Positions 1 through 10,709 are shown, counted from the first letter of the stretch. The stretch: 64,000 nucleotides of DNA from Blastobasis lacticolella (GCA_905147135.1 LR990045.1:19940173-20004172); one strand, 5' to 3'. Notes: generated by a model from the letters alone, not told the origin. Numbers and translations are program-made.

Positions 1-27
1 TGAACCTTTTTTCCTTACACTCCCCCC

Positions 28-252
28 CTTACACTCGTGGGTGTCGTTCAAGGCGACTAATGTTTAGAGGAATATATCTAAGTCTCCGTAGGCTGGAAAA
101 TGGCAGCAGCGTTTTCCAATGTCATATTTATAATACTGCGATCTCCAACCCGCCTGCCAAGCGTGGAGATTACGGCAATAACCTCCCCTTTCGTGGGAGA
201 GGCCCTTAGTCCTGCAGTGGACTGTTTATGGGCTGTGATGATGATGATGAAC
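28..252 (+). repeat. Dispersed repeat C (LINE 3' end with GAT tail)
   Basis: The block carries a CTCGTGGGTGTCG start, a CTGCGATCTCCAACCCGCC core and a GGGAGAGGCCCTTAGTCCTGC segment, and ends in a (GAT)n run. The same order of segments recurs at 12712-12957 (+), 11954-12200 (-), 38830-39078 (+) and 47462-47715 (+). A constant 3' end followed by a short microsatellite is typical of non-LTR retrotransposon tails. The GGGAGAGGCC...GATGATGATG layout resembles RTE-type tails common in Lepidoptera, but no coding sequence is attached, so the class is inferred. Confidence 0.6.
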
Positions 253-1555
253 CTTTTTTAAGGCATTAATTGACTAACTACTTGACAAGTATGACGTCAA
301 TAATAGCTCTGGACACATACGAATTCGTTCCGACCGTGAGTTCAACGACTTCTATTGGCAGTCTATAGTTCGCTTCGTATCACGCATGCGACAGAAACTA
401 CGCTCTCAGAAGCCAATGATAGTATGCAGTTGTAGCGACATCTATCGCTCGAACAGGGAAATATCAACGATGCTCACATTACGAGTACACGAACACTAGT
501 CTGGCAAGCATTCGCACATAGATGGCGCTGACCGGCCTACATCGCGCTAGAGAAATGTGCGACGATCAAATGGCCAACCCTTGGTCCCCCTGGTCTCAAC
601 ACCCGGCCAGGTGTGTAATTACCCTTTTCCACCTTCTCCATCATCGCTTGCCAACATTAGCGGCTACCTTATCCTTTCAACGCCAAACAGTAATTGCCGC
701 CAACAGAAAATTTGTAAATTAATTGTGACAAGTTATAGGTGCAATAACGTATCCCAGAATTTTAGTGTTTTAAATCCATCTTAGACTTAAAAATAGCTTA
801 GTTAAAAATGGATTAGTTAAGGATTTAGTCTAGTCTAAATCGTATTCAAAAATCTAATGAACTTCACTCGACCAGAAAAAATTCCAAAGGTAGGTACTCA
901 AATTCGTATAGTTTGACTTTTATTTTAAGATCATTTTTATAATAACAAGCAAAAATTTATCAAAGTTAGCACATACGCATCGCATTGCGTTCCAAAACGC
1001 GTGATACGACAATGCTGCTTATTCTATGAGCAACGTGTAAAAAAACAAAAGATTGTCCTTAAGACACGTGCAGATGAATAAATAAAAAGTACCCGATTGA
1101 ACTAAAATTTAGGCGACGCCTAACTTGATTTATAAAATATAATCGAAAAAACATTGCACCAACACTAACATTAAGTAAAAACTTAACTCGCTAAGTACTC
1201 TTAAATTAAGACACCGATTGTGTAATTCCTAAATGCTTAGGAATATTTTATGGCATCGCCTTAGGTGTCGCCTAAGTTTAGTGCAGTCAGGCATTAATGT
1301 AATCAATAAAAAAATTTTGAGTTAAGTTGAGTTTGAATTTGTGAAAATTTCGTTCAAAATAGAAATTGGTTCTTTGTTACGAAACAATTTATTTAATTTT
1401 CGTTTATGGAAAATAGTCAGGTATTTGCCTGCCATCTCTCCTGAAGTTAAGTGCAGATACAGTCCTTGTACAGTGTGTTGTACTTGGTCTAATAATAGTA
1501 TTATGTCATGCTTCTTTCAGATCATATTTTTTTATTAAATATTTCTTTAGAAATA
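253..1555. other. No recognisable gene
   Basis: AT-rich sequence. The short open frames here show no family resemblance. Two short related blocks containing TTAGGCGACGCCTAA and GGTGTCGCCTAAGTTTA lie at about 1110 and 1265. Nothing else is identifiable. Confidence 0.5.
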
Positions 1556-1673
1556 GAAATAGAAAACATTTATTTACACACAATAACACCACAAACACAT
1601 TACATATTTGAAACTGTTAATAGAAGTCTTTGATATTTACACGCTATATCATCATGGACTCTACAACTGTACT

Positions 1674-2090
1674 TTATGGGACTCCATACAGCCAAGCGAA
1701 AACCAAACACACGAGCAGCGAGAGAAGTACACAGAAAAGCAAGTCCAAAAAGGAAAATGGTACCAGTTGGCACTGTCGTCCGTATATTAGCAGCCCAGTA
1801 GTGGAAAACTCTGAGAATATCGAGCACGTGCCGTGACCGCGTCTAATCTCAAATAAGTTATGTCCTAATGCATAATTCATACCAGACGACGGCGGTACAT
1901 TGAAACCAGATATGCTGTTGTCACTTTCAGTTATTTCAGCTACCGTTAGTCTAATCGTGATGGGTGTGAAATCAAACCGATAACTCATCTCACCAATACC
2001 TAGACCCCTGCTGAATTTGAACCTCCTCTCAGACCAAATATAAAATAAAGATGGCGGCGCGCTCTCCACAGTAGCAATCTCAAACTCCAA
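1674..2090 (-). CDS. Unrecognised 138-codon open frame
   Basis: An ATG-to-stop frame of 138 codons on the minus strand. I do not recognise the protein. Its last 25 or so residues are strongly hydrophobic (a leucine/valine/cysteine-rich run) and could form one membrane segment. No upstream exon, splice signal or neighbouring partner is evident, and the frame lies beside a D-type repeat fragment (from 1556). It may be a chance open frame in repeat-derived DNA; an exon of a host gene or a decayed transposon gene is also possible. Confidence 0.15.
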   Translation of the reverse strand: MEFEIATVESAPPSLFYIWSERRFKFSRGLGIGEMSYRFDFTPITIRLTVAEITESDNSISGFNVPPSSGMNYALGHNLFEIRRGHGTCSIFSEFSTTGLLIYGRQCQLVPFSFLDLLFCVLLSLLVCLVFAWLYGVP

Positions 2091-2099
2091 ATTTCATAG

Positions 2100-2841
2100 G
2101 ATTTAAATTTATTGGGACATTAAATATCTCTTTCAATCGTCAAACGGAGGGGGAGGAGGGGGAGGGGGTCGGAAAGTAGAAAGGAAACTCATAGTGACAC
2201 GTTGGCCGTCACAAGGCCAGAGCTCACCTACCCCACGCAGACCACGACGCCGCCGCGCCGGCTAGCAAGAGGCCGGTTGTGAATATGTGTGCACGGCATA
2301 GTTTAGTTGTCAATGTATGCATGTGACCGTGTATACATATACACAGACCAAGGCGTACTTTTGCGTGGTCAATATGTTGCTCACAGGATTCTGCCTTTAT
2401 TTGGTCTGACTCCTTACATTAGTGAAGAGCTATATCGATTGTAAGAGTCTGTTTAAGAGCATTGCCATAAATTTATTTTTATTTTCTAGGGGGAGATGAT
2501 CCACCTGATAGTAAGTGGCCACGCGTTATCCAGAACATCTGCAAGCTAAGGGGAGCGAATGCGGTGCCTATGCTTTAATCTCCACGCTTAGTTTACGAAG
2601 GTTAATAAATGGTCTACCTGTATGACATTAGTGGCCTCTTACAACACCCGTCAGAGGATCACACAGCCGAAAACCTATAAATAAAAATAAATAAAATAAA
2701 ATTCATTTATTTCAGACATAGTAGTCCATATTTTACATTACAAAAATATTATTAGTGCAATGTCAAATAAATAAATTTCCACTTCATTTGTTAATTTATT
2801 AACGATGTTTTAAGGTATTTTTAGTATTGCTCCATTATCAT
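2100..2841. other. No gene; LINE-tail-like fragment
   Basis: A G-rich tract (GGAGGGGGAGGAGGGGGAGG) lies at about 2145-2170. Between about 2478 and 2680 there is a segment with GATCCACCTGATAGTAAGTGGCC, which resembles the CACCTGATGGTAAG block found in many repeats of this window. No coding sequence is recognised. Confidence 0.4.
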
Positions 2842-2960
2842 CTTGGCGTTAATATCCCAGTTGTGCTCTCGCGCATGAGGGCCCTGGGTCCGCCAGGATA
2901 TGGCAGATCAGGTAATTACAGTGGGCCGACTGCTGTCAGACCTCCGTGACCCTGCTAGTC
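2842..2960 (-). repeat. SINE-B 3' fragment
   Basis: Reads CATCTTGGCGTTAATATCCC, then the GGGTCCGCC and CAGATCAGGTAATTACAGTGG segments, all in the order seen in the complete minus-strand copy at 13259-13605. The tRNA-like head is missing, as expected for a 5'-truncated insertion. Confidence 0.7.
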
Positions 2961-3470
2961 TTTCTCAATAATTCTTATATATTTTGAAAGAGGATCTGAA
3001 TCAAAAATAATATAAAAATTCAGTATCGTTTATAGAGTGTGTTCCAAAAAAATTACAAAATATCTTCGATGCACAAAGTTGGGCCCATTACAGTTTTATG
3101 ATATGTACAGTTTATTCATAATGAGTTAGAGTTGCATTATGAGCGCTAACAAAGTTAGTTTGAAAAACATTACATTTATACGCCAGTGAGCCGAATATGA
3201 GCGCAATATAAGCATTTATAATTTACAATGTCTAAGTTGGTAATTGCAGAGGACTCAGGTAACCTCGCACCCTCATACAATACAGCTCGTTTGAACTTCT
3301 CACCTTTGAATTTATTTTCAGTGCATATCAGGAAATACCTACAAGTATTGGAATCAAGTTTCGTTCCACTTTATTTGGACTTGCCGTACTACGACTTGGA
3401 TAGTTTAAAGTGCTTTTTGAGTGACTTCATGATTAGTTCGGAGTCTCGAATCTATAGGTAAAAATATATA

Positions 3471-3729
3471 GGTAGAGCTCGTCTTGTCTAAAATGACGCG
3501 CCCCACTACTTAGTTAGTTAATTTCGATGTGTGAGTACAAATATTGATAACGACACTTCATCTGTGTGGGAGCCAATGAACGACGCGTGCTCCTACGTTT
3601 GAATGTCACCGGCAACTGAATGACCAATTACAACGGCATTTGTATATGTATTGCGTCCATATTTTAAACTTGCTTGTGTGCGTTAATGCGATAGTGGGGC
3701 GCGTCATTTTAGATTAGACGAGCTCTACC
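3471..3729. mobile_element. MITE with 38-bp terminal inverted repeats and TA duplication
   Basis: The left end (3471-3508) begins GGTAGAGCTCGTCTTGTC and the right end (3692-3729) is its inverted copy, differing at two positions by my count. The outside flanks are TA on both sides (3469-3470 and 3730-3731). The whole is 259 bp with no coding capacity. Terminal inverted repeats with a TA target duplication fit a non-autonomous Tc1/mariner-type element. The superfamily is inferred from the TA only. Confidence 0.8.
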
Positions 3730-3949
3730 TAGTTTACCTGGTAAGCGGAATATCGTACCTACATATTTCAAGAATGTATTGAGTGACTCACTAGGAAGGA
3801 CACGTACTCAATATCGGAAATGCATGACTCAAAATTCTAAAACGTAGGTTATTAAGTTCAGAGGTGCTCTTGTAGGTATACAGTAATTATACTGTTAAAT
3901 ACTTTATCAGTTTCAATCCTTTGTTATGCTACGCAGTGACAAACGATTA

Positions 3950-4080
3950 CACAGCCCACCTGATGGTAAGCGGTAACTGTCGCCCATAACATCTACGAAT
4001 GCAGAACTGCAAATGCGTTGTCACTATGAGGACTAAGATGAGATGCCTCAGGCCCTTGTTTTAACGGACGCATAGTGCCG
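3950..4080 (+). repeat. Fragment of a CACCTGATGGTAAG-type repeat
   Basis: Contains CACAGCCCACCTGATGGTAAGCGG followed by AACATCTACGAATGCAGAACTG, similar to the block near 2490-2560 and to 37484-37515 in antisense. Ends are not defined. Confidence 0.4.
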
Positions 4081-4654
4081 ATCGCTATGATCTGTTTAAA
4101 CTGACTTGTCTTAATTAGTGAACAAACAATGTCCAAAATCACGACTTGCCTTCTTATCAATCACGCTACGTATATTGTGTATAGATATCGAGAGTTATAC
4201 AAGTAACACATAGAATGTGAACTTTAACGAATACTGCTGCACATTATCCATTTAAATACATAATCTACTTAACCAAATAAGACAAGTCAGTCTGGACAGA
4301 TTATAGAAGCTACTTAAGAATTGGCAGTTGGAACCCTTTGCGTTCCCGCGTTCTTCGACTTCATAGTAACGTTTCTGATTACCTCGGTATTCTCCTTAAG
4401 TCGTTCAGAGTTCTTGGAACTACACCGCGTGTTTCTGGCCCTGTAAAACTTAACAGATATCTTGGAATCTCTATTACCTCAATTGACACATGTATCTTGG
4501 CCAAGCGCCAGGGACGACGCTGTGCTGCCACAGAATGGTGTCGAGAACCGCAATGTATCATTCATACACAAGTGGAGAAATAGTGGATGAGTGGTTAACG
4601 CATCTGCCTTGTATGTGTATGACAGGGAAACATTACCTTCGGGATTTTCAAAGC

Positions 4655-4815
4655 AATTTTGCGTGCGTTACATGCACAGAAATAATAAACCGCGTAGGTC
4701 CAACACGTTATCTGAGAGTGTAGACGCCTTCAGGACTAGAGTGAATAGGCTGTTCCTAAACAGTCAAACTATATCTTTGGCCGCACCAGATGAGATGGAA
4801 TAATCATTTATTCGA
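4655..4815 (+). pseudogene. LINE reverse transcriptase C-terminal remnant
   Basis: The plus-strand frame around 4690-4800 reads SESVDAFRTRVNRLF. The same ending (VFKARVNRLF-type) appears at 14730-14765, and its 3' continuation GATGAGATGG matches the CACCAGGTGAGATGGCGG segment there. This is the extreme C-terminus of a non-LTR reverse transcriptase plus its tail. Everything upstream, including the polymerase core, is absent or too decayed to see. Confidence 0.5.
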
Positions 4816-4902
4816 CATTTACATTATTGACTTACAAAAAATAGGTATCGGTTCCAGCTCAGCATATTGCCACAGCCAAGGCTGCGATACTGATTTTCAG
4901 CT

Positions 4903-5106
4903 GAGGGCTGAGTCTAAGTTTTGCTTCGATTTTACGTTACTATCGCGTTTGCATTTACGTCGAAATTAGTATGAAGAAAAAACTTCATTTACATAACACT
5001 AGATGGTGCTATACATTTTTTTTATACTCATGTACTAATTTTCACTTTAATTTAAGGCAAACGCGAAAGTAAAGTAAAATCGAAGCAAAATTTACAGTCA
5101 GCGCTC
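4903..5106. mobile_element. Inverted-repeat element (MITE), about 204 bp
   Basis: The left end GAGGGCTGAGTCTAAG and right end (inverted) GAGCGCTGACTGTAAA begin arms of about 50 bp that match at roughly 44 positions by my count. Both arms contain TTTTGCTTCGATTTTAC and end CGCGTTTGC, and the centre is AT-rich. There is no coding capacity. The exact outer boundary is uncertain because both flanks carry TTCAG, so no target duplication is called and no superfamily is assigned. Confidence 0.7.
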
Positions 5107-5494
5107 TGAAGCCAGTTGGTAAGATGGCGTATGTCCATAATTGTAAGGTTTAACCTTAATGCTAATAGTGGTATCTTTACAAACATATCAATAAAGTGAC
5201 TTAACATAATAATTAAAGAAGACTTAATTCGGAAATCAACAGCCTGACTAGTTTTTATAAAAAACGTTCTACATAACAATGACACTACATTAAACCTGGC
5301 TTTTACTGCGGGTAAAAGCCATCCATTCCATCACAATTGGTTAGGATTTTGCCTATTTAGTTAATTTAGTAAGCCGGCGCTCTCGCGCGCGGATCGCAAC
5401 CGGGACATAAACCCCAAAGATGACCTGAGGTCTAAAAAGGCCTCATTAGCGTTTGATAGTATGATTTATATTAGAGTACCACACACTTATCTGC

Positions 5495-5639
5495 GGGGCT
5501 ATTGTCTAACTCAGTTGGCAACTGAATTTGACATTAGATAATTCTTCACAACGTCATCTACGTAGGCCACTGCCTATAGCCTCTACCAAATTAGAGTAGT
5601 GTAATTATTTTATGTCAAATTCAATTGTCCACTGAGATA
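5495..5639. mobile_element. Truncated MITE sharing its end with the element at 59092
   Basis: Starts GGGGCTATTGTCTAACTCAG. An inner arm (about 5512-5533, AGTTGGCAACTGAATTTGAC) is repeated inverted near 5612-5634, and the right arm breaks off at ...CACTGAGATA where the Jockey 5' end begins. The first 20 bases resemble GGGCTATTGGCTATCTCAG at 59092, the start of the DNA transposon near the Myb/SANT-like gene. It is therefore probably a non-autonomous relative of that transposon. The missing right end is not found beyond the Jockey 3' end. Confidence 0.6.
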
Positions 5640-5650
5640 CAGTATCCGTT
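5640..5650 (+). promoter_or_regulatory. Jockey 5' end, initiator-like CAGT
   Basis: Both Jockey copies begin at CAGT, and copy 2 reads TCAGT across the junction. Arthropod initiator elements have the consensus TCAGT, and Jockey-type elements are known to use internal promoters starting at their first base. A downstream promoter element is not clear. The assignment rests on position and the shared boundary. Confidence 0.4.
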
Positions 5651-6109
5651 TTGGCCTCGTAGCGCACCCCCGCGTCGCTCGTTGCAAGCTCGCTCTCGTT
5701 TTTCTTACGTATTTCGCAAGTTTTCGCGCGCGTTCACTTCCTGCTACCACAGCCCGCGTCCTGCTGAGTGTAACGCATTCTAGTTACGCTCATTCAGAGA
5801 CGTAGTTTCTTGTTACCGATTCGTTGGTAACACAAAGCTGCGTTTCTGCCGCGTTGAGTTGGTGGATACTTAACGGTGACAACTAAGCCAACTAGCGTTG
5901 CCCCGGTGCGCTGTTAAGGCCCCTCAGGTCTTAACGAAACCGGACGTCCCGATCCCATTGCACTTGGGCCTGCCCAAGGGTGACGGATAGCGGCATATCC
6001 ATCAGGGATAGCCGCTCCATCGACCCCCTCTCCCCTCTCCCCCCTGCCTCGCGCAGGGAGGACGCCCCGCGTTCTTAGTCCCGCATCTCATTCCTCTTCT
6101 CGCCTTCCA

Positions 6110-7697
6110 ATGGCGACGGTCTCGGTGGAGGAATTCGCCGCTCAGGCGGTGAAATTGCTCCTCCGAGCAAATCTAGGCCAGGATAACTACGTCGTACGTA
6201 GTTACCTGGCGTCAGTGGGGAGTGCCCCTCAGGCCCCCCGCGAGCCCTCTGAGGACATGGAGTTTGAGGACTCCGTGTCCCAGGTCTCAGCGCCGCCCTC
6301 CCGCAAGAGGGCGGCTTCTCTGTCCGGGGACGACTCTTCGTCCTCGACCACCGTGACGGGAACTCATTCCGTCACCGCCGTCCCACCCTCTGCGGCCGAG
6401 CTCGACGGATTCGAGCTCGTCGCAAAATCTAAGCGGCACCGAAAGCGGGCCGCCCGCTCAGTGTCCGAGGCCTCGTCCTCGGCAACCGCGCCCGCCCCGG
6501 TCGCGGTCGCGGTTCTCTCGAGCCCCGCGTCCCCCGCCTCGAGCGTGACTGCTGCCGCTCGCACGAGCGCGCCGTCTGGCCCTAAGCCAGTAGCGCGTTT
6601 TGCCCCCCCCCGCCCCGTCTAAAGCCAAGCCCCCGCCCCCTATTTTCCTTAGGGAAAAATCTAAGTGGGAGCTAGTCTCCCGTCTCTGCGCGGAACAGCG
6701 CGTCCGCTATACCCGTGCCTCAAACACGGGTATAGCCGTTAAGATCGACGTCGAGTCGATCGACGACTTCAGGAACCTTACTAGGCTCCTAGCCCATAAC
6801 AAGATAGGATACCACACCTACGCCCTCCCTGAGGAGCGTAAGGCGCGTGCGGTACTCCGTGGAGTGCCGCACGAGCTTTCCAACGAGGCCATTCTCATGG
6901 ACCTCAAGTCCCAAAATTTCCCCGCCGAGGCTGTACACAAGATGTACAGCCGGTCCGGCAAACAATTTCCCATGGCGCTGGTGGTGCTTTCCAACACCAC
7001 TGGTGCCAGGACTATATTCCGGGGAGGCTTCACGGTCTGTGGGCTCTCCGGAATCAAAGTCGAGGCCCCGCATAAACGCGGTTCCCCAGGGCAGTGCCAT
7101 CGCTGCCATTTTTATGGCCACGCGTCGGCCAACTGCTCGGCCCCGCCGCGCTGTGTCAAGTGTGGCGAAGGCCACACTGCCAAGGAGTGCGCGCGTACGC
7201 GCGACTCCACCACCCCTCCCTTCTGCTGCAATTGTGGCCAATCTGGCCACACTGCAAACTACAGGGGTTGCCCGCGCGCCCCTCGTCCCCGCACTTCCGC
7301 ACCAAAGCCCGCTAAGGGCAAAGGTGCAAACCCTTCTGCGCCGAAGCCCGCTAAGGGCAAAGGTGCAAGGCCGCCGCCGCCTTCAGCGACAGTGGCCCAC
7401 TACCCCCCCCTCAAGGCCAAAGGGCCCCCCCCGAGCGCGGCTCCAGCCGCAGCTTGGGGACCGCCCAAGGCCCCGGGGTCGAAGGCTCCCCCCACCATCT
7501 CCCCCCCCAAGGCCATCAGCCACCAGTCCCCGCCCTCTTCTTTGGCGGAGGATATGCGTTACATATCCTCCATTCTTGCGTCCGTCAACATTGACGAGAT
7601 CCCCGTCCTGGCACGCAAATTGCGTACCGCCTCCACCCAGCTCGAGCGTTTAGACGCGCTTGTCGAGCATTACTCTCTCCTCCAGGCCCTAAAGTAA
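6110..7697 (+). pseudogene. Jockey ORF1 (Gag-like nucleic-acid-binding protein), one frameshift
   Basis: Starts at the ATG at 6110 (MATVSVEEFAAQAVKLL), which copy 2 shares. The first ~165 residues are a serine/proline/alanine-rich region with a basic KSKRHRKRAAR stretch. A central RNA-binding-like region follows (around SKWELVSRLCAEQRVRY to FTVCGLSGIKVEAPHKRG), the PRE_C2HC-associated type of Jockey Gag proteins. Then come three zinc knuckles: CHRCHFYGHASANC, CVKCGEGHTAKEC and CCNCGQSGHTANYRGC. The tail is proline-rich with a 39-bp tandem duplication (APKPAKGKG twice, 7304-7367). The C run at 6603-6611 has nine Cs, where copy 2 has seven Cs and a T; the one-base excess shifts the frame, so this copy is broken after about residue 168. 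Expected role: binding element RNA in the ribonucleoprotein. Confidence 0.9.
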
Positions 7698-7699
7698 TG
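7695..7699 (+). promoter_or_regulatory. TAATG stop-start overlap between ORF1 and ORF2
   Basis: The ORF1 stop TAA (7695-7697) shares its last A with the ORF2 ATG (7697-7699). UAAUG overlaps are established as termination-reinitiation signals in the Bombyx non-LTR retrotransposon SART1. Here the arrangement suggests that ORF2 was translated by the same coupling; that function is inferred. Confidence 0.7.
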
Positions 7700-10595
7700 C
7701 CCCAGGCGCTTCACGCCACACCCCCCACTCCCGCCAGTGTCGGCACCGGTCGCATGAGGCCGGGTGGGGTTTCGCTTGTATCTTTTAATGTGCGCAGTCT
7801 ACGCACAAACATCTCCGAACTTAGAACGTTCGTTAAAAGCAGGGAGCTCGACCTACTTCTCCTTCAGGAGACTTGGCTAAAGCCTTCGATCCAGAAGGGT
7901 ATTTCGATCCCCGGCTTCTCCCTTGTCAGGGATGACAGGTCCCCCACCGTGTCAGCGCGTGGTGGCGGAACTGCCATTTACTACAAGAGATCGCTTCATT
8001 GCTCCCCCCTTCCAACTCCAACTCTCTCGAGTATGGAGGCCTCTGTAGTGCAGCTAGGCATGACAGGACATCCGTCCCTGATCATAGCCTCTGTCTACAT
8101 CCCCGCCGGCTCCCTGCCACTCAAAAGCGACTTCGAAGCGCTTCTCTCTCTAGGCGACTCTGTTATTATGTTCGGAGATTTCAACTCCAAACATACCGAC
8201 TGGACGTGTTACTCCACCAACACGAGCGGTGCCCACTTAATGGACATCGTTGGGTCTCTCGACCTAGACGTTATTTGCCCCCTCTCCCCTACCCACTACC
8301 CAGACAGAGTGGATCACCGTCCCGATGTACTGGACTTTGCGCTAGTGAAGGGCGTGTCGCTCACCCTCCGGTCGATCGACACCCTCGACGACTTAGGCTC
8401 CGACCACCGTCCAGTCTCCCTAGTACTAGGCTCCCCCACCCCTATCTCTCCCCCACTGCCGTGAACTTTCACGAAGTGGGAAGCATTCAAAGAGTCCATG
8501 GCGGCCGTCATGGACGCGCCCGACTCGCCGCTCGCTTTTTCATCCGACTACTTCGATAGTCCGGATAAAATCGACGCAGCGGTTGCCTCGTTAACGTCCC
8601 ACATTTGGTCAGCGTTGAAGGACAACGAAGTGGTGGCCCCTGCCGTTAATCGGCAGGGTCTCCCACTCGAAGTCCGAAACCTGATCAAAGCCAAAACCGC
8701 AGCCCTCCGGAGGGCCGCGCTCTATCCGACCCCAGAGTACAGACGCACTGCGAACCGACTTCAGCGGGCAGTGAGAGCACGTCTCGACGAAATGAGGAAC
8801 TCCCAATGGGGAGACCTCATGCAGACGATTTCCCCGTCCCATCAAGCGTACTACAAAGTGGCGAAAGCCCTTCGTGCAGACGCCAGAATCTCCATCCCTC
8901 CTCTTGTTCGCCCAGACGGCACAATTGCGTTTGCGGACACCGAGAAAGCCGAATGCTTTGCAGACAGCATTGCCTCACAATGCTCCCCTAGCACCATGGA
9001 GTGCAACCCCGGTCACGTGCGTGCGGTGGAAGACGAAGTCCGTCAAAAGACCTCACTCCCTCCCACCAAGGACCCTGTCACAGTTTCCCCCGACGAGATC
9101 CACTCCTTCATCAAGGGTCTCAAATCTAACAAAGCGCCGGGCGCGGATGGAATTTCCAACCAAGCGCTTAAGTACCTCCCCGAGCAGGTGCTTACTTTGT
9201 TAGCGATCATTTTTAATGCTTGCTTTGACCATTGCCACTTTCCGACCGCGTGGAAAGAAGCCATAGTCATAGACATTCCCAAACCGGGAAAGCCGTTAAA
9301 TGTAGCGTCATCCCACCGCCCGATAAGCCTCCTCAAGGCACTAGGGAAGTTATTCGAGAGAGTAGTGCTCTCTCGAATGAAAGAACATCTCTTCAAAGAC
9401 GATGTTCTTATTCCCCATCAATTCGGCTTTCGTCCCAAACACAATTGCCCCAGACAAGTCCATCGTATAGTAGAATACATCCTCAATGGATTCTACCCAA
9501 AGAGAGAAAAGACGGTCGCAGTCTTCTACGACGTCGCCAAGGCCTTCGATAAAGTCTGGCACGAAGGCCTTGTTTACAAGCTGTACAAGCTTGGTCTCTT
9601 CGATCGACTCGTCCGATTAGTAGCGTCCTATTGAAAACACCGTACCTTTCGGTTCAGATACGAAGGTACTTTGTCTTCCCTACGTCAACTGAAGGCCGGC
9701 GTCTCGCAAGGCTCTGTACTCTCTCCCCTACTCTATATATCGTACACGAACGATATTCCCGTCCCCGACAACGGGGTGCAACTGTCCCTTTTCACCGACG
9801 ACACGGCAATCTACGCCAAAGGGCGAAGGCCACCCATGGCAAAGCTCCAAAAGGCGGTGAACAAGCTCGAAGCTTGGTTCAAACTGTGGCGCATCGTAGT
9901 GAATCCGGAGAAGAGCCCCGCGGTTTGCTTCGATGTTAAGCGCAGACGGGGTGACAGCGACCCCCCTCCCCTCCGCATGCAAGGGAAGCTAGTTCCCTGG
10001 CAGCGCGCTGTAAAATATCTAGGCGTCACGCTTGACAAAGGGCTCACTTTCCGGCCCCACGTCGAAAGAGTGTGCCGCACCGCCCGTTTCTACCTGGGTC
10101 GCCTCAACTGTATGTTGGGTCGATTCAGTAAAATGTCCCTCAGGAACAAGCGAACCTTCTACAAGGTGTGCATTCGACCGGTGTTGACATACGCCTCCCC
10201 CGTCTTCGCTCACGCGAGCTCCCACGTCATTAAGAAACTGCAAATTGTGCAGAACATCTTCTGCCGTAGGGCAACGGCGGCTCCATGGTACGTCCGCAAT
10301 GCGGACCTACACCACGACATCGCTCTCCGAGACCTTTTTCAAGGCCGCGGAGGAGCATCCCAATCCGCTCGTGCGAGAGGCAGCAGCCTACGCTCCCCGC
10401 CCGGTCTCCGGCCACGTGGTACGGAGACCGAGACACGTCCTCACGTATCCCCCCGACGAACTGTCGAGCGCCCTAAACCTCCTCCTGGAGGCTCAGGACG
10501 ACTCGACAGAGCCCCTCCCTGCCGTTTCAGCGGCCTCCGTAGGCCCCCAATCCCAATCCACAGCAGCGGGACCCCCTTCTGGGGTCTCGCTATAA
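7697..10595 (+). pseudogene. Jockey ORF2: APE endonuclease plus reverse transcriptase, three lesions
   Basis: N-terminal apurinic-type endonuclease with motifs SFNVRSL, QETWLKP, ASVYIPAG, GDFNSKHTDW and SDHRPV. The reverse transcriptase follows: PGADGISNQALK, SSHRPISLLKALGKLFERVV, HQFGFRPKHNC, FYDVAKAFDKVWHEG, AGVSQGSVLSPLLY and the catalytic LFTDDTAIYA (FTDD in place of the commoner YADD). The C-terminal region has VKYLGVTLDK, and after a shift to the next frame near 10335 it continues FKAAEEHPNPLVREAA to a stop at 10593. In-frame stops at 8462-8464 (just after the endonuclease) and 9632-9634 (between RT blocks) plus the shift make it inactive. Role: nicks target DNA and reverse-transcribes element RNA. 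Confidence 0.93.
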
Positions 10596-10634
10596 ATTCT
10601 CCAGCGTATGCTCCGTAAGGAGTGACGTTGAGCG

Positions 10635-10654
10635 CACCCCGTCCCTACGGGGTG
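10635..10654 (+). other. Hairpin in the Jockey 3' UTR
   Basis: CACCCCGT (10635-10642), loop CCCT, ACGGGGTG (10647-10654): a perfect 8-bp stem about 40 bp before the (CAT)n tail. Some non-LTR reverse transcriptases recognise 3' UTR structure, and this is a candidate. The other copy's 3' end lies outside the window, so conservation cannot be judged here. Confidence 0.45.
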
Positions 10655-10709
10655 TAGCATCCGATGAAACCTGAAAGGCCCTTAATCGAAATTCATACAT
10701 CATCATCAT

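Larger units (their letters stand above)
5640..10709 (+). mobile_element. Jockey-clade non-LTR retrotransposon, copy 1 (near full length, inactive)
   Basis: About 5.07 kb with a 470-bp 5' leader, ORF1, an overlapping ORF2, a short 3' UTR and a (CAT)n tail at 10698-10709. The 5' boundary is set by comparison with copy 2, which begins with the same CAGTATCCGTTTTGG at 62290, so both copies reach a common start. The leader has a small hairpin (GTTACC at 5812-5817 with GGTAAC at 5826-5831) conserved in copy 2. Four lesions are visible: a frameshift at the C run at 6603-6611, stops at 8462-8464 and 9632-9634, and a frameshift near 10335. No target-site duplication is evident. It is strikingly GC-rich compared with its surroundings. 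Confidence 0.92.

Noticed and set aside
1674..2090. Membrane protein gene suggested by the hydrophobic end of the 138-codon frame
   Set aside because: Kept only as a low-confidence open frame: the hydrophobic stretch adjoins repeat-like sequence and nothing supports expression.
6847..7653. 268-codon frame overlapping Jockey ORF1
   Set aside because: It lies one frame away from the zinc-knuckle protein, is proline/arginine-rich, and simply reflects the GC-rich composition. Antisense frames at 6789-7250 and 63442-63903 are likewise shadows.
8462..9634. Stop-codon readthrough or recoding in Jockey ORF2 (TGA at 8462 and 9632)
   Set aside because: Two separate TGA codons together with frameshifts elsewhere in the same copy are better explained as decay than as programmed recoding.
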